The notes under the pieces: model-generated | What the model saw: the letters and a program-made list of their open reading frames with translations, nothing else | Database searches by the model: none | What the model was told of the DNA's origin: nothing | Made by a program: the position numbers and the translations under genes | Assembly: GCA_009760855.2 (NCBI GenBank) | Contig: WPIO01000401.1 | Coordinates: 30,001 to 58,703, forward strand | Direction: 5' to 3' | DNA from: Cristatella mucedo | Taxonomy: Eukaryota; Bryozoa; Phylactolaemata; Cristatellidae | DNA: 28,703 bases | Part shown: positions 9,465 through 18,411 of the stretch, one piece after another | How the letters are laid out: every line of letters begins with the position of its first letter | Position numbering within the stretch: position 1 is the first letter of the stretch

Positions 9465-9830
9465 TATTATTGGTGCTTCAGAAAATTTTTCTCGTAAGAT
9501 AAGTCATGCTTATACACCCATCACAACTTATAGGCCTAAAATTCTATCTTTTGTTCAGACGTTTAACTAGGCTTACTTGCTTCAAGTCTCTTTTCTGTCA
9601 ATGTATGTGAAAATTTAAATAAGCTATGAACAAACTTCGTAACACAATCATTAACCCTTTAAAAAATGAGACAACCTTTTCATTCCTATCAAACACAGTA
9701 TATACCCAGCTGAACATGAAACTTGCTTATTTAAAATAGAAGCACTATCTCCCAATAACATACAACCAAATCTGTCATATTTCCACACTCTTCCTTATCT
9801 AATATCGATTCAAAGTAAGATATACAGATA
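9465..9830 (-). pseudogene. Polymerase B fragment, inverted copy (left arm)
   Basis: The reverse complement matches 9915-10315 over some 350 bp at roughly 70% by eye. Read on the minus strand it contains YFESILDKEECGN, aligned with the exonuclease I region (YADFESILEKKGCEN) of the plus-strand copy, and farther on a counterpart of the block that leads to the CWRCK motif. Broken by stops and shifts. It forms one arm of a large inverted duplication of the polymerase gene. Confidence 0.65.
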
Positions 9831-9858
9831 CAGGAAGACTTATTAAGTTTTCAAAAAT

Positions 9859-10372
9859 ATGAATGCTAGAACTACTGCTTATTTAATGCCTGCAGGTATT
9901 AAGACTATTTCAGAGTTCTTTTTTTGACGAACTCATTTTTGTCTAATTATTTCTGTTATGCTGACTTTGAGTCAATATTAGAAAAGAAAGGGTGTGAAAA
10001 TAGTACAGCTTTTGATGGTATGTTATTGGAAGATAGTGATTATATTTTACACGAGTCTGCTCCATGATCAGTGGTGTATATTGTTATTGATTGGAATGGA
10101 GAGAAGGTATCATTTTATCATTATCATTTTTTAAAGGGTTAATTATTGTGTTAAATTTTTCTTCATAGCCTATTTAAGTTGTCTCATAAGTTGAAAGAAA
10201 ATATGCTTAAAACCTATGCCTATTTTAACTTCTGAACAAGAGATAGAACTTTAGGCTTCTACGTTGTGCTGGAGATGTAAGCATGTGTTTATTGATTTAA
10301 GTAAGAAGGTTAAGGATGACTTTCTTTTCTATAATCAACATTTAGGTGATACACATGATGCGTGTAGATAAA
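9859..10372 (+). pseudogene. Type-B DNA polymerase remnant (exonuclease region, right arm)
   Basis: Begins with MNARTTAYLMPAG, matching MNSGTTVYLMPHG of the better polymerase copy at about 27,090-27,125. It continues after a frameshift with CYADFESILEKKG (exonuclease motif I, D-x-E), then VVYIVIDWNGE, then the zinc-type LCWRCKHVFIDLSKKVK (Cys pair at 10267-10278). These are the same blocks, in the same order, as in the 26-28 kb gene, with segments missing. Known family role: protein-primed replication of Maverick/adintovirus-like DNA. It carries several stops and is non-functional. Confidence 0.75.
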
Positions 10373-11181
10373 TGGAGCAAGACTTCCATGAGTGATTAAA
10401 GTTTATGAGATTAAGCATCAATGGATCTGACGAATATTTAATAAACCTGACGAAAACAAAAATTCAAGAAACGGTGTGTAATATGCTGACAACGCATAAG
10501 CAATCGATCTGTAGAATTAATAGCACCACGACATTTTGGGAAAACGTTTAAACGTGTCAAGCAAGTCGCAAAGACTACACATAAAAGCATTATAACTAAC
10601 TCTAATGGCTGCCTACCTACAGATTAATTTCATCGTTATAATCCTTATGGTTTTATTTACAATGGATAGTCTAGAAACGTGTAGCAATAAAATATTTTGT
10701 CTAGGTGCTTGATTGAAGGTGAAATCGTTCCGCAATATGGAGCGCAATGTCTACTAGACTTAAACAGATTAGAAATTGAAGACTGTCTATTCTCTGAGAA
10801 TTTGAATTCTACATTCCTGGTTTAAATTGCTTTAATAAGCCTAAAGATTAAAACGCTGCAAGTAGATTTAGAATACCCACGGAAGAAGACGTTAACACGC
10901 CAATCAGAAAATCCTTATTTCTATACTTTCTGACGATGGGAGGCCTCAAGATGTCGAGTCTAGTTTAATTTCTGGACATCGCAGATTCAATAATTCTAAA
11001 GTAAAAAAATTCTATGTTAACTTTTAAGTTAAAAATGTACGTAAAAACAATCAGAAACTCTAAAAAAGGATAGATTTAAGAGATTGGTTCCGCTAGTTAC
11101 AGAGGTTTTACTTAAGGCTAAAGTAAAAATTTATAACATAGAATGCTCAGGAAAGGAGATTATATTTCCAGCCTTCGCTGA
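10373..11181 (+). other. Decayed, unidentified interior of Maverick-like element
   Basis: Short open stretches only. One at about 10,513-10,630 reads VELIAPRHFGKTFKRVKQVA, strongly basic and reminiscent of DNA-binding virion peptides. Another from about 10,698 reads LIEGEIVPQYGAQCLLDLN. A third, about 10,910-11,030, reads LSDDGRPQDVESSLISGHRR. All are ended by stops within 25-45 codons. Position between polymerase and fibre suggests eroded virion genes, but I cannot name them. Confidence 0.35.
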
Positions 11182-11694
11182 ATGAGTTCTACAGAATTTG
11201 ATATGACTGGCAATAAAATTGTAAATGCAAAGGATCTAATCAATGCTAAAGATGCAGTGTATAAAAGTTATACGGACAAGAGATTTTCAAGATGATCCAT
11301 AACGACTACCACATCTACGATTTGATTGCTCGGGTAAAAGATTTACAAAGGTTGGAGCTGCCGTTAATTCTAAAGATTTGGTTGTTAAAGGTCAACTTGA
11401 TTCAAAAATTAATAAGGCTGGCGACACGTCGAATGGAGATTTCAATATGGGAGGATTCCCTATAACGTCTACTTATTGAAAGTGACTTCTACTAATACTT
11501 TCACTCTAGGTGGTAACTTTTGCATCTTGTATGGAGCCCTTAAACGAGATGTAATTACAAAGTCTATTCTTGTAAGATTCGACCTACACGTGGGTAGTAA
11601 TAAGATAATCAATGGAATAAATTCCCCCGTTTCAACTGATGCTGTTAAAAACTTTTACGCTGAAAAAGCTAACGGTAGAAGAGTTAGCGAATAG
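11182..11694 (+). pseudogene. Fibre-like protein remnant with repeated GNKI-N...DAV-K-Y motifs
   Basis: Starts MSSTEFDMTGNKIVNAKDL, followed by INAKDAVYKSYTDKRF. After a stop and frame change come FTKVGAAVNSKDLVVKGQLD and AGDTSNGDFNMGGFPIT, then, in the frame 11476-11694, FDLHVGSNKIINGINSPVSTDAV. The motif (D-[LM]-x-G-N-K-I-x-N followed by a DAV-x-K-x-Y-x-DK block) is repeated three times. It resembles the shaft repeats of phage tail fibres and fibre-like proteins in Maverick/adintovirus-like elements, which form trimeric attachment spikes. Breaks: TGA near 11,293, TGA near 11,477 and at least two frame changes. The downstream C-terminal domain is not recognisable. Confidence 0.6.
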
Positions 11695-12160
11695 TAGTGC
11701 TTTAATTTCATGGAACTAGGCTATAAGGTGAAATACTTCTTTCTCAAAGCAAAACTTGGAAAACCATTGACAAACCGCTAATAATAATCGTTTCTTAACT
11801 TGTAACTTATTTGGAAGTAATCACTAGGTACCATTACTTAAAATTTGAATGTTGCGTTACCAGCAGATGACATTAGGATAATAAAAGGTAATGATGGATG
11901 AAGATATGAAGCTGCGTTTACTAGAATTTTAGTTGTATTGAAAGTTATTAGTAGGACTGGAAATACAAATTTGAGTTTCCTAATCTTCTGTATAGTTTCA
12001 TAAATAGAGTAGGAGAAATATGAACAATGATAACTCTCCAAATTGTGTGATCTTTCCTTTATATTTAATAGTTAAAGATCACGATAATCGCTTCTACTAT
12101 CTTGTTAAATAAATCTGACCATGAGTATGTGATGAAATTGCGATTAATTATTAATTTCTT
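11695..12160. other. Decayed interior of Maverick-like element, unassigned
   Basis: Probably includes the eroded 3' end of the fibre-like gene. Only short open stretches, for example one containing ALPADDIRIIKGNDG near 11,855-11,900. No family recognised. Confidence 0.3.
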
Positions 12161-12487
12161 TTAGATTTTAAATGCATGCATCCCCAATAAATAAATGCGT
12201 GCTTTCACATTCTTTTTTTTGTTAAAAATAACTGAGACGTCTATGAGTGTCTTGCAAACCAATCCGTAGTACTTAATGCATAGTTTACCATCTTTAGCAA
12301 ATACGGTTTCGTTCTCCTTCTTATCGCAGTACGTACGCATAAGCTTTTTATGCCTTATGATCAGGTGTTGACATCTGATGCCAATTAATTCTGACTTTTT
12401 AGCGTTAAATGATTCGTAAATTTCAGGAGACTTTAACTCTACACTAATTGCAATGCCAAGCCGTATATTAAATGGAGGGAATGTCTT
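12161..12487 (-). CDS. Unidentified 108-codon open stretch, no start codon near its 5' end
   Basis: On the minus strand it is open from a TGA at 12488-12490 to a TAA at 12161-12163. It reads KTFPPFNIRLGIAISVELKS, later ELIGIRCQHLIIRHKKLMRT and KDGKLCIKYYGLVCKT. Its normal amino-acid composition (Lys, Ile, Glu, Cys, aromatic residues) contrasts with the broken frames around it, so it may be a surviving fragment of a Maverick gene transcribed opposite to the integrase. I recognise no family; a chance open frame cannot be excluded. Confidence 0.35.
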   Translation of the reverse strand, partial: KTFPPFNIRLGIAISVELKSPEIYESFNAKKSELIGIRCQHLIIRHKKLMRTYCDKKENETVFAKDGKLCIKYYGLVCKTLIDVSVIFNKKKNVKARIYLLGMHAFKI

Positions 12488-12499
12488 TCAAAACATCAA

Positions 12500-13056
12500 A
12501 TGAACGCAACAGAGATAAATAACATGCTGAGGATGCTGCCACCAGCTAAATATTCAAGAGTAGACTTTAAAATATTCCTAGCGGTTGCTTTAATATTACC
12601 ATATCAAACTAACTGCATAAGGTGGATATACAATACCTAACGAACGATGCAATATACACGTAATCATTATACGTTATAGATGTGGTGAGCAGGTATAAAA
12701 ATGTAAAAGCCATAAGGACAAATACTGCTAGATATGTGAGTGAAGCTATAAGAAGCAACTAAACAAAAATTAAACTCAAGTGGCCAAAGGTAGTGACTAT
12801 AAATCCTGGATCCGAGTTTGAGTACAATTAAAAAATTAAATGGAAAACATAATTTTATAATGAGAGGAGCGGTAAGTAGGAAGAATGGTGCAACGCTTGA
12901 GAGGATGGATAGGACTGTTACTGAGAGGTTTAATAATGTATCAGAATGAAAAAAAAATTGAAAGCAGAAAATGGTGAACAAAAGAGAGAGTGGGTTAGGA
13001 ACTTTCCGAAAGTACAACAATTACTTAAACAATATCAAAACTGCGATGATTGATAA
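12500..13056 (+). pseudogene. Retroviral-type (rve) integrase remnant of Maverick/Polinton
   Basis: Frame one (from 12622) has VDIQYL followed by SLYVIDVVSRYKNVKAI, the strand and helix around the first catalytic Asp of rve integrases, then WPKVVTINPGSEFEYN where D-x-GSEF holds the second catalytic Asp (here Asn). After a frame change HNFIMRG...ATLERMDRTVTERFN contains the Glu and the ERFNRT-like helix; then KREWVRNFPKVQQLLKQY is the usual linker following the core in Polinton integrases. Four in-frame stops and two or more shifts. Upstream 12500-12640 is open (MNATEINNMLRMLPPAKYSRV) and may be the N-terminal part. Family role: joins element ends to host DNA. Confidence 0.7.
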
Positions 13057-14312
13057 GAAATCACTATATGCGATAAAAATTCGGAACTGGCGTTTGATAC
13101 TTGTTGGAAGATAAAAAGGGTGAAAGCGGAAAGAAAAAAAAAGAGCTATTGTTGCAAGTTATTCATTGACGGTTCTTATAATTGCAGGGTTAAAGTGTGT
13201 GGCGAGGTCAAAAATTAGATATTTGGTAAATAAAATCGTGACAAACTTTTTAAGCGAAAAGTTAAACCGTCTCAACCATGGTTTATTTAATATAGTTTAT
13301 TAATTGCATTGTGGTTAGCCTTATAGAGTTCATTCCATCAATTAGTATTTCATCCAACTCATCTTGAGTAACCTCATCTTCGGATAACGCATTGATCACC
13401 ATACCTGGTAATGTATCATTGGCAACTCATTTGGAGTGTTTCCTTTTCTCAATTAGGTAAATAACGCTAATAGCTGTGCCAATGATAGAATCCACATCAG
13501 CTAAAATTATAGAAACTTGACAAATTTTATGTAGCTCGTCTGTGTAAGAACTGAAAATTACGGTATGAAAACCTGTAAAGATGCTTGAGAAATGTAATTC
13601 TTCAAGAAAGATTTAATCCTGTCGCTTTCAGCTGCAAGGTAAACGTACGGTTTCTTTACAACGACAAAATATTTTGCTGGGAATTTGTTGATAGGGTAAA
13701 TATAGTAATGATATTGAAAACATTTTCTAGATCACATTTACCCATAATGCAATGTTTAAGCTAGCCTCCGATAGGTCTCAAGTAATCAATATGTCTCTTG
13801 GCATCGTTTATTACATCTTGAATAGTTACATTTCCATCCATTTTCTGCATTAAAAAAGAGAAAGTTGCTAAAAGGGAGTAAGTTTTAAGAAAATAAAGTC
13901 GGTAATTAGTTTATCAATTTCATCCTACCATCTGCTGAGCACACTGCGATGATCGCAATATCCCACATGTGATCGCATTAACTGTTATTAAGAACTCCCT
14001 AATGTGCTATATCTCACCCTCTCCAGATTTTACCTCATCGAGCTTTCGTCCAGCAGTTAAGTTTCTGAGAGCATTCTCCTCTTTATTCTTCTTCCATATG
14101 TAACATTGATTTGTTGCTTCACACTATCACATCAATCACGACATAGCTCCCTTTGTTATCTAGCAGCAGCAGAAATTATACTTGGCTATTATCTATCTCT
14201 ATGCAGCTCTAGTTCCTTACCAAGATAGACCTTACACCAATTGTTTGTAAGTATTTTAATATATTCACTGATACTTTCACCCTTTTCCAATTACGTATAC
14301 TTAAACTATTGG
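13057..14312. other. Decayed right interior of Maverick-like element
   Basis: Mostly stop-rich. On the minus strand a stretch near 13,840 reads MDGNVTIQDVINDAKRHIDYL, one near 13,300-13,400 reads VINALSEDEVTQDELDEILI (acidic), and one near 14,020-14,100 reads KKNKEENALRNLTAGRKLDE. These look like genuine protein remnants in composition but match no family I can name. They suggest that this side of the element was transcribed leftward from the right TIR. Confidence 0.35.
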
Positions 14313-14426
14313 TTATATTAAGGCAACAATCAATTCATACGTTTTATTTCTAGCACAAATCCACTTCACGAAGCTTTCGTTAGCCAAGTACCCCTCAGCC
14401 TTTAGATTTTCACAAGGTTGACTCAT
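14313..14426 (-). CDS. Short unidentified reading frame inside right TIR of Maverick-like element
   Basis: 37 codons plus stop, beginning MSQPCENLKAEGYLANESF and ending VALI. The ATG lies 3 bases inside the TATA-like end of the right TIR, mirroring the layout at 9133. The peptide differs from the left one, so sequence similarity stops exactly at the TIR boundary. Probably the 5' remnant of a leftward gene. Confidence 0.3.
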   Translation of the reverse strand: MSQPCENLKAEGYLANESFVKWICARNKTYELIVALI

Positions 14427-14659
14427 TCTTTATATACTTGCAGAAGAATTTTCTATAAATAAAATCGGGTGTATGAAACTTACCCAACAAGGACATGTCA
14501 TAAAAAGGCAATTCAGTTTTACCTGACAGGAAAATGACTGAAATGAAATACAATGCTCTTGAAAACCAATAATGATAGCAAATTTCTACTTTAGAAGCCA
14601 CCTAGGTCGAGCGGAGTGAGACCGCTATGTGTCTTTAAAGGAAATCTGTTTTATCATCA
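14427..14659 (-). repeat. Right terminal inverted repeat of Maverick-like element
   Basis: This is the partner of 8906-9132, read on the minus strand from 14659 inwards. It holds the same series of blocks, ending in GTATATAAAG close to 14430, directly before a short minus-strand reading frame. The two repeats differ at roughly a quarter of positions, which implies an old insertion. Confidence 0.8.
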
Positions 14660-14749
14660 GCTCTTTATGACAAAGCGTGCAGTAGACACAAAGCCAGCTC
14701 ACCGTCAACATATTTCTATATACTAAGGACCAGTAAAAAATAAATAAAA

Positions 14750-14932
14750 TAGAAAAGAATACTAGCTGATTTAACAACCTCTTTTTGTATAGCGACAGAA
14801 GAGCCTTTATGGCTATCACCACCACTTGCAGTGGCGATAAAGGATCGCCAACCGCAGTATTTGAACCCACAAACTCGGGCCGAGGTCGTGAAAAGCAACC
14901 GCATTATCTAGTGAGCCATTACAGCTCACAGA
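14750..14932 (-). mobile_element. tRNA-derived SINE, copy A
   Basis: The reverse complement aligns along about 180 bp with 25483-25665, at roughly 80-85% by eye. It includes TTGCTTTTCACGAC, a B-box-like GGGTTCAAATACTGC, then the body GCAAGTGGTGGTGATAGCCATAAAGG..., and the 3' block CTGTCGCTATACAAAAA..GTTAAATCAGCTAGTA. Transcription would be by RNA polymerase III from the internal A and B boxes. It sits about 90 bp outside the Maverick right TIR. Confidence 0.75.
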
Positions 14933-16340
14933 TCCGAGACGGCTGGATTCATGACTAGGCGTAAAAATTAAGCATTTAATTTTCAAGTTGATCGAATCAC
15001 TATTTTATCGAAGATATGACATTATAGATACCCATGAAAGCACACGATTATTCCCATTCTGCCGGCAATCTAACCACGCTAAATTTAGGCATCCCACCCA
15101 CCTTCGTCAACCAAAAATCTCATCCTATAAAGGGCAATAACAGGAGCTCATAATCATCTTAATTTCCTTTGAGTTGAAGTGAATCAACATTTTCAAATTA
15201 ATTCCGATTGAACCACGTGCTTAATTCACGCCAAGTCGTCAGTTGAGCGGCCCGCGGTGCCCGCCAGCATGTTGCCAGGGCGCTACAGGAACCGGATTAG
15301 AAGATCCAAGTTTCTGTTGGTGCCGTGGTAATGAACTTAGTTACCGTGGCCCCGGCGGCAGTAATTTCTCATTGCATTATCCCTAATCATAGTCCAGTTC
15401 CCGAAGAATAGTCACTTTTGGTGTGTGAGCCGATGTAAAGATACCAAATTTAAACACGTTTCTGGAAAAAAATAAGGATTGGGCTTTATATTGACATTTG
15501 AAGCAGTTTGCTATGAGCCGGCCGACTATAAGAATTTCGCTTTGACCACGGACAGTATGGTTTGTGCTTTTCCATTGTTATAACTACCCGTGCCATGCTT
15601 GACATCTTGGGGTGTGTCATTTTTTAAATTTAACACTTCCATAGCTTGCAGTGACGTTCCGCGGGTCCATTTAGGTCTGAGTATCCCATATCTACAAAGT
15701 TCACCATGAACTTTCCATTTGCGTGGTTTTTAATTTTTAAAGAAATCATTTCGTTGATGTCAATGTTCTACTTTCGGTGAAACTAGGTCATACAAAATTA
15801 TGTACTTTACTTACTATGTTCCAATCATTTGTCAACCAACAAAATTTCGGAATGCCTTTATAACTAGTTTTCCTTTTTAAAGGCAAGTTTTTAAAAAACT
15901 GGAAAATTGTTGACCGTTTTGGTCATTCTCCCGTAATGTCTACTACTCCAAGGAGATCGCGCGTGGGCATGCGGCATGTTTCAAAAGGAAAACTATTCAT
16001 AAAAGCAAGCCAATGAATATTGACTCTGTGACGCCACGAATGCTATGTAGGCGACCGTCAAACAGCTGGGCTCTTTAGCCTCACTAGCCAGTGAGATACC
16101 CTTAGACTACTCCAAACCTCGTTACATGTAAGCTGTTCAAGCCTTTCATCCTCGCGAGCGCCCAAGTCATCTCCTAAATAGGCTGCTTTGACAGGTATAC
16201 TCTGCGTTCAGCCGCCGATAAGTTCTAGTAAGGTGCACTAGCAGTTAAAATGTCCACGTTACATTACTAGGAATGTTTAAGTGTCAATGCTAAATCCAAA
16301 AAATCGAGAGTACTTTCCATTGTCTGCCTCGGACAACTTG
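14933..16340. other. Unassigned intergenic or decayed sequence
   Basis: No reading frame, RNA gene or repeat that I can support. A short GC-rich patch lies at about 15,240-15,360. Confidence 0.4.
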
Positions 16341-16344
16341 CCCA

Positions 16345-16440
16345 TCCCAAAATGTATAGGAGCTCGTCTTTGACAGCCGAGACCGTGGATTCAAGCTCTT
16401 GCGACTTATGCGAAGCGCGTGACTAGAGATCTGGCTCTCT
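16345..16440 (-). mobile_element. Possible old tRNA-derived SINE head
   Basis: The reverse complement contains GCAAGAGCTTGAATCCAC, a plausible degenerate B box, preceded by CTAGTCACGCGCTTCGCATAAG, which lines up loosely with the A-box to B-box spacing of the SINE copies at 14750 and 25483. No tail is visible. Weak. Confidence 0.25.
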
Positions 16441-17500
16441 TAGGGAAATAAAAATGAATTATATATTCTAACGCGTACGAGGACTAGCAGGTGCAGGCTG
16501 TAACTGGGCAACAGCAAATGTCCATTAATGCGTGTGAATTCAGCTTAATCAGGGGAACTTGCTATTCCAGGCTGTTAAGCTACATACGAAGAGGCTGCTG
16601 ATTCATAAATTGAGTAAGAGCTATTTAATTTCTTGGCTTGAAAAATATGGACAGATAATTTTTTTCGAATTGCAACCTGTCTGAAGGAAAACTATAAATT
16701 CAATTATTATCATCCAAAATGCAAAGCGTTCAATAGTAATTTGAATTAATAAATTATCTGTGGTGGGTAATAACGACGCAGTTTATTTCATTAAAAGATT
16801 AGGACTCGTGCTTTTACAGAATTTTTAAAATTCACCCTAGTAAGTGTAGTTAGCAGTGAACAAAATGCTGTGTAGCTTTTGAGGAGAAGAGGGCTCAGTC
16901 ATAGTGCAATTGTTTAAAAAAAAGGTGGATAATCAAAAGGTAATTCTCAAGCCAAAGCGCTAGAGCTCACCGGTTGAGTTTCAACTAAACGCTTAACTGG
17001 GTTATATTGCAACCTCATATATCCCCTTATTTGCTGATGTAGCCTTGGCAGAAATTTACGCAGTCGCAACTAAAGTGGGCAACTGGAATGACTAATAGTC
17101 ACACCACGCTCTTACATGCTCCAATGCTGTACTACTTTCAACCTCTAATATCAAGCGCTTCTACACAGTAGCGATGGTTTTCACAAGTCAACTCAAATGT
17201 GCATCTTTTTCCTCTCATTTAGTGACAAAGACATATTTCAATCTTAAGGAGTTAAATGAACAGAGAGTTCATCCAGAGAGCCAAAGATATCAAGGTTGTT
17301 TCCTGGTCGAGGAAAAACGTTCCTCGCTCCGTCTTGCCACAGACGGCCATTGCTAGGTATGAGTTTCAAATTTTTTGGTTTATTTGTACTCCAGTTAAAG
17401 GCACACACAGATTCGGCCCATACCTAAGCGAAGCGACGGGCGAGGAAGCGTAAGTTGCGTGACTATTTTTTGCAAACACCAGACACAAAGGCAGGCTGTC
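16441..17500. other. Unassigned sequence
   Basis: AT-rich, stop-rich. The 60-65-codon open stretches at 17174-17453 show no recognisable motif and overlap each other in different frames. Confidence 0.4.
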
Positions 17501-17504
17501 GAGT

Positions 17505-18411
17505 GCGACGCTTGGCGTGCAGTAGTGAGATATTTCTGCCGAGGAGCACTCGCGTCCTAGGCTGAAGAGTTAGTACTCGCACAAATGCTGACCAAAGTCC
17601 GCCGGTCCGTACGACTTGGGCCGGCTGCTTCGCGGTCTCCCGGTAGAAATTTATTTTCCCTGGGGTTCACTAAGCGCAAATAAAGCTACCTTTAGTCTAG
17701 CCGTCGTTCAAATAGACCGCGAATCGATCTTTATAGATTGAGATGTGCACATATAGACATGCGTTTCAGCTCGATTAGCCTTATATCCTAGACACATTCG
17801 AAATGCAGATTCAAAATAATACAGTCGAAATGCTTTCGCCGTGGTCCCTCAGGGTCTCATCGCCTGCATTCGACGGGGCCACGTGGGCACTCATCCTGAA
17901 ATCCAGCTCTAAGTGAAAAAAGACTGCTAGTCCGGCACATCGTATTCCTACCGTCCTGCTTCTGCGATGCATAGAGCTGCTGTTGCCATGCATAGCGATA
18001 AGATCACAAGTATGGCAGCAGCCTCGGGTCCTGGTTCTACACGTTCTTTCAAACAGGCAGTAAGGAGGCGCCACTAACTGAAAAAGCAGCGCTCGTTGAG
18101 GTGACCTCGAGCCAATTTGTGCTCAGTCTCCCTTTCGCCTCTCGTGTCCAAGACACTGGACTGAGTTGAGGCACACTAATAAAACTCTTGCATTGAAAAC
18201 TCAAACCTAGACAGTAATTTCCAGTCGGGTTCTAAAGCTTCTCACTCCGCAGAGCCGGCTTGCTTCGGGTGCATAACGATCGATCTTCATAGGAATTTAG
18301 AGATAGGAACACTTTGTATGCTCGTTTTGCTTAATATTTTGGCAGCGTTTGATCTGCTCAAAGTCCCTTTCTCGAGCGCTCCTCATCTCGACTAGGCACT
18401 TAACTGCAATG
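17505..18411 (+). mobile_element. Older L2/CR1-like LINE copy, 5' segment of a split copy
   Basis: Nucleotide alignment to the younger LINE downstream: 17930-18075 corresponds to about 19540-19680 (shared CTGCTTCTGCGATGCAT / CTGCTCCTACGTTGCAT and CCATGCATA), and 18240-18411 corresponds to about 19808-19975 (shared CACTCCRCAGAG, TTGCTTCGGGT, TTTTGCT, GGCAGCKTTTGAT). From 17505 to 17900 similarity is weaker but in order. The reading frame is destroyed. The copy stops at 18411, exactly where the younger LINE begins, and resumes at 21268. Confidence 0.75.

Larger units (their letters stand above)
8906..14659. mobile_element. Degenerate Maverick/Polinton-like element
   Basis: A 5.75-kb element bounded by ~230-bp inverted repeats and containing relics of a protein-primed type-B DNA polymerase, a fibre-like protein and a retroviral-type integrase. 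That gene set together with long terminal inverted repeats is diagnostic of Maverick/Polinton elements and related adintoviruses. Intact members are usually 15-20 kb, so most of the genome (capsid proteins, ATPase, protease) is deleted or unrecognisable. Every recognised gene has stops or frameshifts, so the element is dead. I cannot see a clean target-site duplication. Confidence 0.75.

Noticed and set aside
12667-13020. 117-codon minus-strand frame rich in Phe and Leu
   Set aside because: It is the antisense of the integrase remnant, whose motifs are on the plus strand. The hydrophobic look comes from complementing Lys/Glu-rich AT-biased codons.
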